Shown: positions 34,350 through 42,555 of the stretch, piece by piece | How positions within the stretch are numbered: position 1 is the stretch's first letter | How the letters are laid out: each line of letters opens with the position of its first letter | Notes under the pieces: model-generated | The model's database searches: none | Told to the model about the DNA's origin: nothing | What the model saw: only the letters and a program-made list of their open reading frames with translations | Source: Arthrobacter sp. TPD3018 | GTDB taxonomy: Bacteria > Pseudomonadota > Alphaproteobacteria > Sphingomonadales > Sphingomonadaceae | DNA: 64,000 bases | Direction of reading: 5' to 3' | NCBI GenBank assembly: GCA_003075315.1 | Contig: QDFQ01000001.1 | Span: 1,221,998-1,285,997 of the forward strand | Program-made: the position numbers and the translations under genes

Positions 34350-35452
34350 CAGCGCGGCTGCCGGTCGAGGAACGCCGCGACGTCGGCGAGATCGACGGTC
34401 TTGTCGAGATAGGTTTGGCCGATGCCGCGGGCGAGTAGGAAGGGCAAGGTGCCGGCCGCCATCTTCTTGTCGTGGCGCATATGGTCGACGAGGCGCGCGC
34501 CGCTGGCGCCGATGCCGGCGGCGGCGAGGCCGTCGGGCAGGCCGACGGCGCGCATGTGGGCGACGACGCGGGCGGCGTCGTCGGGCGGGCACAGGCCATG
34601 CGCAGCGGAATAGGCGAAGGCGAGCGCGCAGCCGGCGGCGACGCCCTCGCCATGGATCAGGCTGCCGTCGAAGCCGGCTTCCGCCTCCAGCGCATGGCCG
34701 AAGGTGTGGCCGAGGTTGAGCAGCGCGCGCGTGCCGTTGGTTTCGTGCTCGTCTGCGGTGACGATGCGCGCCTTGGCGGCGACGGCATGGGCGATGGCAT
34801 AGTGACGCGCGGCCGGATCGCCGGCGAGCAAGGCGGCGCCGTTCGCTTCGCACCAGGCGAAGAAGGCAGGATCGTCGATCAGGCCGTATTTGACGACCTC
34901 GGCATAGCCGGCGCGCACCTCGCGCAAGGGGAGCGTGTCGAGCACGGTGGGGTCGATCAGCACCAATGCGGGCTGGTGGAAGGCGCCGATGAGGTTCTTG
35001 CCCGCGGCGGTGTTAATCGCGGTCTTGCCGCCGACGGAGCTGTCGACCTGCGCCAGCAGTGTGGTGGGCACCTGCACGAAGCCGCAGCCGCGCTTCAGGA
35101 TGGCGCAGGCGAAGCCGACGAGGTCGCCGATCACACCGCCGCCGATCGCGACGACATGGTCGCCGCGCTCGACGCCAAGACCGAGCAGCCGGTCGCACAG
35201 CTGGCTGAGATGCGGCCAGCTCTTGGTGCCCTCACCCGGCGGCAGGACGATCGTCTCGCTGGCGACACCAGCCGCGGCGAGACTGTCTCGCACGGTGTCG
35301 GCATGGGGCAGGACGTGTTCGTCGGTGACGATCGCCATGGTGCGGCCGCGGGCGAGCGGGGCCAGATGCTCGGCAGCGCGCGCAAGCAGGCCGTCCTCGA
35401 TCAATATGGGGTAGCTGCGGTCGCCCAGTTCGACCGTGACGCGCGCGCTCAT
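34349..35452 (-). CDS. aroB: 3-dehydroquinate synthase
   Basis: 367 residues. NAD-binding [39 protein letters not shown] and [16 protein letters not shown] with the metal-site Glu, and the metal-binding His in [13 protein letters not shown]. It converts DAHP to 3-dehydroquinate, the second step of the shikimate pathway, in line with the trp genes elsewhere in the window. Its ATG overlaps the aroK stop by 4 bases; the DUF2256 gene follows with one base shared. Confidence 0.97.
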   Translation of the reverse strand: MSARVTVELGDRSYPILIEDGLLARAAEHLAPLARGRTMAIVTDEHVLPHADTVRDSLAAAGVASETIVLPPGEGTKSWPHLSQLCDRLLGLGVERGDHVVAIGGGVIGDLVGFACAILKRGCGFVQVPTTLLAQVDSSVGGKTAINTAAGKNLIGAFHQPALVLIDPTVLDTLPLREVRAGYAEVVKYGLIDDPAFFAWCEANGAALLAGDPAARHYAIAHAVAAKARIVTADEHETNGTRALLNLGHTFGHALEAEAGFDGSLIHGEGVAAGCALAFAYSAAHGLCPPDDAARVVAHMRAVGLPDGLAAAGIGASGARLVDHMRHDKKMAAGTLPFLLARGIGQTYLDKTVDLADVAAFLDRQPR

Positions 35453-36018
35453 GCCGCCTTCCCCGGCTGACGGATCGCCTTCAGGATCGCATTGACCGTG
35501 GTTTCGTGCGGCGACTTGTTACTCGTGATGTGGATATGCGCCTCGGCATAGATCGGGTTGCGGATCGCGGCGAGCTCGGCCAGCACCGCGCGGGGGTTCT
35601 TGCCGCGCAGCAGCGGGCGGGTGTCGCGCCGGCCGACGCGCTCGGCGAGCACGTCGGGATGCGCGTGCAGCCAGATCGCGGTCGACGATTCGAGGATCAG
35701 CGCACGCGTATTGGGATTGATGAAGGCGCCGCCGCCGGTCGCGATGACCTTGGGCGAGCCGTCGATCAGCCGGGCGATGACGCGGCGTTCGCCGTCGCGG
35801 AAATACGCCTCGCCGAAGCGTTCGAAGATTTCGGAGACGGTCATGCCCGCCGCCTCTTCGATCGCGTGATCGGCATCGACGAAGGGCAGGTGCAGGCGGG
35901 CGGCGAGGCGACGCCCCACCGTCGACTTGCCGACCCCCATCAGCCCGACGAGCACGATCGCGCGTGGCGGTTTCGCGGGGGCATGATCGTCGGACGGGGG
36001 AACAGCGCTTTGCAACAT
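35449..36018 (-). CDS. aroK: Shikimate kinase
   Basis: 189 residues from MLQSAVPPSDD. Walker A GLMGVGKST (25-33), shikimate-binding FVDADHAIEEAAGMTVSEIF, the IATGGGAFINPNTR block and the lid RDTRPLLRG. It phosphorylates shikimate using ATP. A longer in-frame ORF starts at 36084 (MQHVNANRS) but adds non-conserved residues. First gene of aroK-aroB-DUF2256, divergent from the next plus-strand operon with only 74 bases between starts. Confidence 0.95.
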   Translation of the reverse strand: MLQSAVPPSDDHAPAKPPRAIVLVGLMGVGKSTVGRRLAARLHLPFVDADHAIEEAAGMTVSEIFERFGEAYFRDGERRVIARLIDGSPKVIATGGGAFINPNTRALILESSTAIWLHAHPDVLAERVGRRDTRPLLRGKNPRAVLAELAAIRNPIYAEAHIHITSNKSPHETTVNAILKAIRQPGKAA

Positions 36019-36092
36019 CGGTCTTGGCGCTATACAGCGGGTCAGGACGGGGCAACAGCTCCGGTTTGCGTTTACGTGTTGCAAGGTACGGT

Positions 36093-36227
36093 ATGTCCCG
36101 CTTCGTCCTTTCCGTCATCGTCGTTCTCGTGGTGATCGTCGGTGGCCTGTTCCTGCTCGCCGGTCGGGCCTCCGAACGGCCGCAGACCCATGTCGAGAAG
36201 GCCGTGACGCTTGCCAACCTCAGCTAG
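36093..36227 (+). CDS. 44-residue single-helix membrane protein
   Basis: MSRFVLSVIVVLVVIVGGLF plus a short polar tail (ERPQTHVEKAVTLANLS). One strong transmembrane helix, positive N-terminus. It is co-directional with and overlaps by 17 bases the TTG-initiated 618-residue gene, which would couple their translation. I recognise no family but this small ORF sits in front of a conserved partner in sphingomonads. Opposite in direction to aroK. Confidence 0.6.
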   Translation: MSRFVLSVIVVLVVIVGGLFLLAGRASERPQTHVEKAVTLANLS

Positions 36228-38067
36228 GACGCGCGTCCGCCTGCTGGCCCGTGGTGCGGCACTGACGGCGATTGCGGTCGCGGCAGTGCCGGCGTTCACC
36301 TCCGCCATCGGGCAGGAGCGTCCCGAATCGATTCTGCCGCCGGGCTTCGGCGAGCCGGCGTCGCAGCCCGCCGCGCGGCCGACGCCGGCGCGCACGGGCG
36401 CGTCCACGGCGCCGGTGCCGGCCGCAAGTGGCACGCCGGCGTCCGGTCCGGCGGGCGGCACCGGCATGGTGCAGCCGTTGCCCAGCGATACGCCGACGCC
36501 GGTCGCCAGCGCGACGCCCACCCCGGTGGCGACCATCGATCCGTCGGTGCTGGCGCAATACGAGATGCCGGCCTTTGCGCGGCGTTCGCTCGACCGGGTG
36601 GGCCCCGCCGGCGTGCGCGAGGGCGGGCTGGAGGCGAATGCCTTCGCCGGCGCGGACGGGCGGTTCGCCGAGGCGCTGATGCGCCGGGTCGGCGCGCCGC
36701 TGCCGTCGCGTTGGCTGTCGATCCTGCTGCGGCGAACGCTGGCGGCGCAGCTCGACACGCCGGAGCATGTCGATGGTGCCGACTTCGCCGCCGAGCGTGC
36801 GTGGCTGTTGCTGCGCATGGGCGAATCGGTTGCGGCGCGGGCCGTGGCGCAGAGCGTCGACAATGCGAATTACACGCCGAAACTGTATCAGGTCGCGATG
36901 AACACCGCGCTCGCGACGGGAGATCCGGGCGAGCTGTGCGGGATCGCCGACGCGGGCCTCGCCGCGACGCACGAGCGCGGGTGGACGATGGCGCAGGCGA
37001 TGTGCGCGGCGCTCGCCGCCGAGCCGGGCCGCGCGAAGACGCTGCTCGCCGCGGCGAAGCGGCGTAACGTCGCGAGCGGCATCGATTATCAGCTGGCCCA
37101 GAAGGTGGTCGGCGCAGGCCCCGATGGCGGGCAGGCGGTGACGATCGAATGGGCGGGCGTCGACGTGCTGACCGCGTGGCGCTTCGGCCTCGCGATCGCG
37201 ACCGGCGTGACCGTGCCCGATGCACTGTTCGCGACAACCGGGCAGCAGGCGCGCTATTGGTATGCGCTGTCGCCGAGCGTGCCGCTGGGCGACCGTGTGC
37301 CCTATGCCGAGGCGGCGGCCGGACAGGGCGTGCTGTCGTCGGCGGCGCTGGTCGATCTCTACGGCGCGGTGGACGCCGCCAACGACATGCCGAGCGGTGC
37401 GGCGGCGGCGGCGAACGATCTGCGCGCGGCCTATGTCGGCAATGACGTCGATACGCGACTGGCCGCGATGCGCCGGCTGTGGGGCGGCGACAATAAGGGC
37501 ACCGAGCCGTCCTATGCACGGCTGGTGCTGACCGCGCGCGCAGCGGGGCGCCTGCCGGCGCGGCTGGGCGTCGAGGATGCGCGCTATGTCGTCGCGTCGA
37601 TGCTGACCGCCGGTCTCGATCGCACCGCGACCCGCTGGCGCCCGGCGGTGGAAGAGGGGGGCGACGCCTGGGCGATGATCGCACTCGCCGACCCTGATAT
37701 GACGGGGCAATTGAGCTATCGTCAGCTGTCCTCCTATGTCGGGCGCGGTGATGCGGCGCTGAAGCAGCGGCTGTTCTTCGCCGGGCTGGCCGGGCTCGGG
37801 CGGCTGTCTGCCGACGATATCGAGCGGGCGGCCAAGGCGCTGGACGTGCGGATCGGTGCCGAGAACACGTGGACCCGGGCGATCGACCGCGCCGCGGCCG
37901 ACGGGCAGCAGGGCATGGTCGTGGTGCTCGCCGCGATCGGCATGCAGACGCCGCGGTGGGACGGCGTGCCGCCCGCGATGCTCTATCGCATCGTCGGCGC
38001 GCTGCGCGCCGTCGGGCTGGAGGGCGAGGCGCGGATGATCGCGGCCGAGGCGCTGGCGCGGGCCTGA
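36211..38067 (+). CDS. Exported alpha-helical protein of unknown function
   Basis: 618 residues from TTG 36211 (AGAAGG nine bases upstream). N-terminus MPTSARTRVRLLARG then a hydrophobic core to AFTSAIGQE looks like a signal peptide. A Pro/Thr/Ala linker of about 65 residues (ASQPAARPTPARTG... PTPVASATPTPVAT) follows, then about 500 residues of helical, alanine-rich sequence with no catalytic motif I can name; the spacing of helices would suit TPR/SEL1-like solenoids. It is directly before xerD (11 bases). A periplasmic scaffold is one reading; function unknown. Confidence 0.7.
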   Translation: MPTSARTRVRLLARGAALTAIAVAAVPAFTSAIGQERPESILPPGFGEPASQPAARPTPARTGASTAPVPAASGTPASGPAGGTGMVQPLPSDTPTPVASATPTPVATIDPSVLAQYEMPAFARRSLDRVGPAGVREGGLEANAFAGADGRFAEALMRRVGAPLPSRWLSILLRRTLAAQLDTPEHVDGADFAAERAWLLLRMGESVAARAVAQSVDNANYTPKLYQVAMNTALATGDPGELCGIADAGLAATHERGWTMAQAMCAALAAEPGRAKTLLAAAKRRNVASGIDYQLAQKVVGAGPDGGQAVTIEWAGVDVLTAWRFGLAIATGVTVPDALFATTGQQARYWYALSPSVPLGDRVPYAEAAAGQGVLSSAALVDLYGAVDAANDMPSGAAAAANDLRAAYVGNDVDTRLAAMRRLWGGDNKGTEPSYARLVLTARAAGRLPARLGVEDARYVVASMLTAGLDRTATRWRPAVEEGGDAWAMIALADPDMTGQLSYRQLSSYVGRGDAALKQRLFFAGLAGLGRLSADDIERAAKALDVRIGAENTWTRAIDRAAADGQQGMVVVLAAIGMQTPRWDGVPPAMLYRIVGALRAVGLEGEARMIAAEALARA

Positions 38068-38078
38068 TCGCCGGGATC

Positions 38079-38987
38079 ATGGCCACCGACCGCGCGCTGA
38101 TCGAGCGGTTCCTCGAGATGCTGGCTGCCGAAGCCGGGGCCGCGGCGAATACGATCGCGGCCTATTGCAGCGACCTGTCGCTGGCGTCCGAGGTGTTGGG
38201 CGGCGGGCTGGTGCAGGCGGATGCGGCGGCGTTGCAACGGCTGGCGGAGGAATGGCACGCGCTGGCGAAGAGCAGTGTAGCGCGCAAATCGGCCGCGCTG
38301 CGACGCTTCTATGCCTTTCTGGTCGACGAGGGGCATCGCGCGGACGATCCGGGAGCGGCCTTGCCCCGGCCGGGAACAGCGCGACCGTTGCCTAAGGTAC
38401 TGAGTGTCGGCGACGTCGATGCGCTGTTCGCGGTGATCGCCGATCGGCTGGCAGCGGCGATGCCGACCCGCGCCGACCTGCGGCTCGCGGCGCTGATCGA
38501 GCTGCTCTACGGATCGGGGCTGCGCGCGACCGAGCTGGTGAGCTTGCCGCGCAATGCCATCCACCCCGACCGGCCGTTTCTGATCCTGAAGGGCAAGGGC
38601 GGGCGCGAGCGGCTGGTGCCGATATCCGATCGCGCGCGCGCTGCGGTGGCGGCGTGGCGGGTGCATGTCGCGGCGGATCGCGCGTGGCTGTTCCCGTCGG
38701 GCAAGGGCCATCTGACGCGGGTGCGCCTGTATCAGCTGGTGAAGGCGCTGGCGGCGGAGGCGGGCATTCCGCCCGATCGGGTCAGTCCGCACGTCCTGCG
38801 CCATGCCTTTGCGACGCATCTGCTGGCCGGTGGTGCGGATTTGCGCGCGTTGCAGGCGATGCTGGGCCATGCCGATATCGCGACGACCGAAATCTACACG
38901 CATGTCGACGCCAGCCGCCTCGTCGCGCTGGTCAACACGCGCCATCCGCTGGCCGACCCGGATCGTCGCGACAGCGCCACGCGTTGA
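38079..38987 (+). CDS. xerD: Site-specific tyrosine recombinase XerD
   Basis: 302 residues, full size. The catalytic set is present: Arg149 (YGSGLRATELV), Lys173 (LKGKGGRERL), His238-x-x-Arg241 (SPHVLRHAFATHLL), His264 (MLGHADIATT) and Tyr273 (EIYTHV). N-terminal SAM-like DNA-binding domain begins LIERFLEMLAAEAGAAANTI. With XerC it resolves chromosome dimers at dif under FtsK control. The start ATG 38079 is chosen because the ORF before it runs antisense-like through the preceding gene. Confidence 0.95.
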   Translation: MATDRALIERFLEMLAAEAGAAANTIAAYCSDLSLASEVLGGGLVQADAAALQRLAEEWHALAKSSVARKSAALRRFYAFLVDEGHRADDPGAALPRPGTARPLPKVLSVGDVDALFAVIADRLAAAMPTRADLRLAALIELLYGSGLRATELVSLPRNAIHPDRPFLILKGKGGRERLVPISDRARAAVAAWRVHVAADRAWLFPSGKGHLTRVRLYQLVKALAAEAGIPPDRVSPHVLRHAFATHLLAGGADLRALQAMLGHADIATTEIYTHVDASRLVALVNTRHPLADPDRRDSATR

Positions 38988-39020
38988 CGCGACGGGCTGT
39001 GGCCCGTAACCGGCGGCGCT

Positions 39021-39968
39021 ATGGCGAGCTTCCTCGAATTTGAAAAACCGATTGCCGAACTGCAGGGCAGGATCGACGAACTGCGGGCGACCGCGGCGGA
39101 TGGCACCGTGGACATCGCTGCCGATCTGGTGCGGCTGCAGGGCAAGTCGGACAAGCTACTACGCGATACCTTCGCGAAGCTGACCCCGTGGCAGAAGACA
39201 CAGGTCGCACGGCATCCCGAGCGCCCGCATTTCAAGGACTATGTCGCCGGGCTGTTCGAGGAATTCGTGCCGCTGGCCGGCGACCGCGCCTTTGCCGACG
39301 ACCAGGCGATCATGGGCGGCTTCGCGACCTTCCGCGGACAGAAGGTGATGGTGATCGGCCACGAAAAGGGTTCCGACACCGCCACCCGGCTGCGCCACAA
39401 TTTCGGCATGGGCAAACCTGAAGGCTATCGCAAGGCGATCCGGCTGGTCGAGATGGCCGACCGGTTCGGCCTGCCGGTGGTAACGCTGGTCGACACGATG
39501 GGCGCCTTCCCCGGCATCGAGGCGGAAGAGCGCGGCCAGGCCGAGGCGATCGCGCGCTCGACCGAGGCGTGCCTGGCCGCGGGCGTCCCCGTGGTCGCCG
39601 CGATCGTCGGTGAAGGCGGATCGGGCGGCGCGATTGCGCTCGCCGCGGGCAATCGCGTGCTGATGTTCGAACATGCCATCTATTCGGTCATCAGCCCCGA
39701 AGGCTGTGCGTCGATCCTGTGGCGCACCGCAGACAAGGCGGCGGAGGCGGCCGAGGCGATGCGCGTGACCGCGCAGGACCTCAAGACCTTCGGCGTGATC
39801 GACACGATCGTGCCCGAGCCGCTGGGCGGCGCCCACCGCGATCCGGCCGAGGCGATCCGCCTGCTGGGTGACGCGCTGCGCGATGCGCTGGCGTCGCTGT
39901 CGGGCCGCGATGCAGCAACGCTGCGGCGCGAGCGGCGCGAGAAGTTTCTGGCGATGGGGCGGCTGTAA
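39021..39968 (+). CDS. accA: Acetyl-CoA carboxylase, carboxyltransferase alpha subunit
   Basis: 315 residues: [20 protein letters not shown]-terminal coiled helix, [40 protein letters not shown], and [20 protein letters not shown] with [14 protein letters not shown] carrying the oxyanion glycines. Partner of AccD (14726-15580) in malonyl-CoA formation. A single-gene unit after xerD (33 bases). A family C hairpin follows. Confidence 0.97.
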   Translation: MASFLEFEKPIAELQGRIDELRATAADGTVDIAADLVRLQGKSDKLLRDTFAKLTPWQKTQVARHPERPHFKDYVAGLFEEFVPLAGDRAFADDQAIMGGFATFRGQKVMVIGHEKGSDTATRLRHNFGMGKPEGYRKAIRLVEMADRFGLPVVTLVDTMGAFPGIEAEERGQAEAIARSTEACLAAGVPVVAAIVGEGGSGGAIALAAGNRVLMFEHAIYSVISPEGCASILWRTADKAAEAAEAMRVTAQDLKTFGVIDTIVPEPLGGAHRDPAEAIRLLGDALRDALASLSGRDAATLRRERREKFLAMGRL

Positions 39969-40045
39969 AGGCCGCCAGCCTTTCGCTCGCGCTGGGTTAG
40001 TCAAAGCGCGGGGGCCTTGTGGGGGTGATCCAACCGCCACAGGCA

Positions 40046-40128
40046 CGTCACCTCAGCGAGGTATGGGGTCTATCGCGGCTCTTGGCTCGCGCGCCAATAG
40101 GGAGATCCCAGCCTGCGCTGGGATGACG
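40046..40128. repeat. Hairpin repeat family C, copy 2
   Basis: 83 bases starting CGTCACCTCAGCGAGGTATG and ending CAGCCTGCGCTGGGATGACG; the left arm has drifted more than the right. Located in the convergent gap between accA and the first Flp pilin gene, just before that pilin's terminator. Confidence 0.8.
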
Positions 40129-40146
40129 TTTGGGCGCCGCACATAC

Positions 40147-40180
40147 AAAAAGGGCGGCGAACCGGTGAGGTCCGCCGCCC
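40147..40180 (-). terminator. Rho-independent terminator of the first Flp pilin gene
   Basis: Minus strand: GGGCGGCG stem (40173-40180) pairs with CGCCGCCC (40152-40159) and is followed by TTTTT (40147-40151), 27 bases after the pilin stop. A strong terminator of this kind suits a highly expressed pilin. Confidence 0.88.
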
Positions 40181-40206
40181 TGTTTCGTTCGATCGAACTT
40201 TAGCGC

Positions 40207-40374
40207 TTAGGTGGCGCTCATGTTCGACGAGACGTTGTTGAAGGTCGTGGTCAGCTTGGTGCCCAGGCCCTTCATCGCAGCAATGGCGGCGACGGCGATC
40301 AGCGCGGCGATCAGGCCGTACTCGATGGCGGTGGCGCCCTTGCTGTTCTTGATGAACTTACGAATCGCTAGCAT
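40207..40374 (-). CDS. Flp/Fap type IVb pilin (first copy)
   Basis: 55 residues: MLAIRKFIKNSKGATAIEYG followed by LIAALIAVAAIAAMKGLGTK and a Thr/Asn/Ser-rich tail. The prepilin peptidase site G/ATAIEYG with Glu5 of the mature pilin is classical for Flp pilins exported by the Tad system. GGAG six bases upstream selects this ATG over one 12 bases earlier. No cpaA/tad genes are in the window, so assembly genes must lie elsewhere. The strong terminator downstream suggests high expression. Confidence 0.93.
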   Translation of the reverse strand: MLAIRKFIKNSKGATAIEYGLIAALIAVAAIAAMKGLGTKLTTTFNNVSSNMSAT

Positions 40375-40516
40375 TCCGGTCTCCATGTTCGAACTTCAGT
40401 CACCCGGCTGAACCGGAAATCCGGAGCAGCGAGGACGGATGTACGGGGGCGAGGTTGCCAAAGGTTTAAGACGGCCTGCTAAGGCATTGCTCAAAACGGC
40501 GGATTTCCGCGGATTG

Positions 40517-40717
40517 TCAGCCTGCCTTGGAGACCTGGTCGGACACGTTGGTCCACATGTTCACGGTGACGCCGGCGACACCGCGCAGCGCGACGATCAT
40601 GACCAGCACGACGAGGGCGAGAATCAGTCCATATTCGACCGCTGTCGCACCGCGCGCGTTGCGCAGGGCCGGAGCCAGTCGCCGGACGAGACGACGGAGG
40701 AACGCACGCGCTGTCAT
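40517..40717 (-). CDS. Flp-type pilin (second, diverged copy)
   Basis: 66 residues with a longer basic leader (MTARAFLRRLVRRLAPALRN), cleavage site ARG/ATAVEYG, then a hydrophobic LILALVVLVMIVALRGVAGV helix and VNMWTNVSDQVSKAG. It is 130 bases upstream of the first pilin on the same strand. The longer leader and different tail suggest a minor pilin or pseudopilin, not a simple duplicate. Overlaps no other gene. Confidence 0.88.
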   Translation of the reverse strand: MTARAFLRRLVRRLAPALRNARGATAVEYGLILALVVLVMIVALRGVAGVTVNMWTNVSDQVSKAG

Positions 40718-40748
40718 GGCGTCGGCGATAGGGGGAAGCGCTTAAGAA

Positions 40749-41207
40749 ATGGTCGACACACGTAACGATTTCAGTGGGAAAGGTGTCGCCCTGCTGCCGG
40801 TGGTGGCGGCGGCGCTGCTGGATGGCGCGGGGCGCGTGCTGTTGCAGCGGCGTCCGCCGGGCAAGCAGATGGCGGACCTGTGGGAGTTTCCCGGCGGCAA
40901 GATCGATTCCGGCGAACGCCCCGAAGCCGCCCTGGTTCGCGAACTGTCCGAGGAGCTCGGCATCGTCGTCGATCAAGAAGCCTGCGTTCCGCTGACCTTC
41001 GCCAGCGCGCCGCTGGGCGAGCGACACCTGTTGCTGCTGCTATACGTGATTCGCGACTGGCAGGGCGATCCGCAGGCGCTGGAGGCGACCGAGCTGGCGT
41101 GGGTTACGCCTGCGGCGATGCGCGATCTGCCGATGCCGCCCGCCGACGTTCCGCTGGTGGCGATGCTGGATCGGTGGTTGGCCGGAAACGATGCAATCGG
41201 CGGTTGA
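40749..41207 (+). CDS. mutT: Nudix hydrolase, 8-oxo-dGTP diphosphatase type
   Basis: 152 residues. Complete Nudix box at about 50-72 (GKIDSGERPEAALVRELSEE, then LG). The FPGGK entry and the short single-domain layout match MutT (removal of oxidised dGTP from the nucleotide pool), as does the PVVAAALLDGAGRVLLQRRP start. Other Nudix substrates are possible, but the sequence fits the MutT branch. Divergent from the second pilin gene with 31 bases between starts; tRNA-Cys follows. Confidence 0.9.
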   Translation: MVDTRNDFSGKGVALLPVVAAALLDGAGRVLLQRRPPGKQMADLWEFPGGKIDSGERPEAALVRELSEELGIVVDQEACVPLTFASAPLGERHLLLLLYVIRDWQGDPQALEATELAWVTPAAMRDLPMPPADVPLVAMLDRWLAGNDAIGG

Positions 41208-41249
41208 CGCAACGGGGAAAACCGATCATCAGCCGCCCTCCCGCATCGA

Positions 41250-41323
41250 GGCGCGATGGCGGAGTGGTGACGCAGAGGACTGCAAATCCTTGCACCCGGG
41301 TTCGATTCCCGGTCGCGCCTCCA
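41250..41323 (+). tRNA. tRNA-Cys (anticodon GCA)
   Basis: 74-base cloverleaf: acceptor GGCGCGA pairing with TCGCGCC, short D-arm GGCGGAGTGGTGACGC, anticodon arm AGGAC-TGCAAA-TCC with anticodon GCA, T-arm CCGGG-TTCGATT-CCCGG and encoded CCA. Standard except for the short D-loop usual for tRNA-Cys. Confidence 0.97.
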
Positions 41324-41354
41324 GATGTGGAATGGCAGATGCCGGGACGGGGGC

Positions 41355-41699
41355 TTAGCCCTCGTCCGGCATCTTCACCCGCGCCGCGTCGCGCGCCAGC
41401 AGCATCGGGCGCAGGCGGATGCCCAGACAGATCACCGTCGGCCAGAACAGCGTGTTGACGATGTCCGACGTCGTGTCGGCCCAGCGCCACGATCCGAAGT
41501 TCAGCCGGTCCATGATCTCGTTGAACGCCTCCGCCGCAGCGACGAACGACCAGGGGACGAAGCTGCCGAGCGAGCGACGGGTGACGATCCGGGCGACCAT
41601 CAGCACCGCCATGCCGGCGTGAATGTGCAGGATGGTATCGGGCAGCCCGGTGCCGTCGCCGATCCAGTCGATGAATTTGTGATAGGTTTCGGGGATCAT
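41355..41699 (-). CDS. Conserved membrane protein of unknown function
   Basis: 114 residues from MIPETYHKFIDWIGDGTGLP. Two or three hydrophobic stretches (TILHIHAGMAVLMVARIVT; VNTLFWPTVICLGIRLRPML) around a polar FNEIMDRLNFGSWRWADTTS loop with three tryptophans nearby. A longer ORF reaches 41813 but its N-terminus is basic and unmatched. I know no named family. It lies alone on the minus strand between tRNA-Cys and the pcm-like gene. Confidence 0.65.
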   Translation of the reverse strand: MIPETYHKFIDWIGDGTGLPDTILHIHAGMAVLMVARIVTRRSLGSFVPWSFVAAAEAFNEIMDRLNFGSWRWADTTSDIVNTLFWPTVICLGIRLRPMLLARDAARVKMPDEG

Positions 41700-41857
41700 G
41701 GCGCGGCCATAAGGCCTTGCGGCCGCGCTGACCATCCGCGGACGATTGCGGCCCGTCCCATGCATCCGCCGCTTGGCGCGACGGACCGCGCACGATACAA
41801 GCCGGACTGTCACGAAGTGTATTGCGCAGCTAATACGGTTGTGCGAGAGGGGTCATC

Positions 41858-42538
41858 ATGAACGTCAGCATCGATAACGGTCTGGGTAATGCGGCGGAAT
41901 CGGAGGCGATGCGCCATGCGATGGTCGCCAGCCAGTTGCGGACCAATGCGGTGAGCGACCAGCGCGTGCTGGTCGCGATGAATACGCTGCCGCGCGAGGC
42001 CTTCGTGCCCGCCGAGGCGCGCGCCATCGCCTATCGCGACACGGCGCTGCCGGTTGCCGGCGGCCGGGCGATCAACCTGCCGATGGTCACCGGCCGGCTG
42101 TTGACCGAAGCCTATCTGCAAAAGGGCGACCGCGTGCTGCTGATTGGCGCCGCGGGTGGCTATACCGCCGCGATCCTGGCGCAGATCGTCGCCGAGGTGG
42201 TGGCGGTCGAAGAGGATGCGGGCCTCGCCGAGCTGGCGAAGGACGCGCTGGCGGGAACGCCGAACGTCACGTTGATCGAGGGGGCGCTGGCCCAGGGCCA
42301 TGCCGCGGGTGCGCCATATGACGTGCTGATCGTCGACGGTGCGGTCGAGCATCTGCCCGACGCGCTGGTCGATCAGGTCGCGGCCGGTGGTCGCGTCGTC
42401 ACCGGCATCGTCGATCGCGGCGTTACGCGGCTGGCGACGGGGCGCAAGACCGAAGGCGGGTTCGGCCTGTCGCCGTTCCTCGATTGCGATTGCGTGGTGC
42501 TGCCGGGCTTTGCAAAGCCTAAGGCATTTACATTCTAG
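41858..42538 (+). CDS. Protein-L-isoaspartate O-methyltransferase-like protein
   Basis: 226 residues with the PCMT start MRHAMVASQLRTNAVSDQRV, then the SAM motif VLLIGAAGGYTAAILAQIV (family form has G-x-G-x-G; here GAAGGY), VVAVEEDAGLAELAKD and YDVLIVDGAVEHLP. PCMT repairs isoaspartyl damage; however sphingomonad proteins next to tolC often lack strong PCMT activity signatures such as the GDG(S/T) loop, so the substrate may differ. Located 18 bases before tolC and probably cotranscribed; this pcm-like/tolC pairing recurs in Alphaproteobacteria. Confidence 0.85.
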   Translation: MNVSIDNGLGNAAESEAMRHAMVASQLRTNAVSDQRVLVAMNTLPREAFVPAEARAIAYRDTALPVAGGRAINLPMVTGRLLTEAYLQKGDRVLLIGAAGGYTAAILAQIVAEVVAVEEDAGLAELAKDALAGTPNVTLIEGALAQGHAAGAPYDVLIVDGAVEHLPDALVDQVAAGGRVVTGIVDRGVTRLATGRKTEGGFGLSPFLDCDCVVLPGFAKPKAFTF

Positions 42539-42555
42539 ATTAAGTTAGTGGGGGG

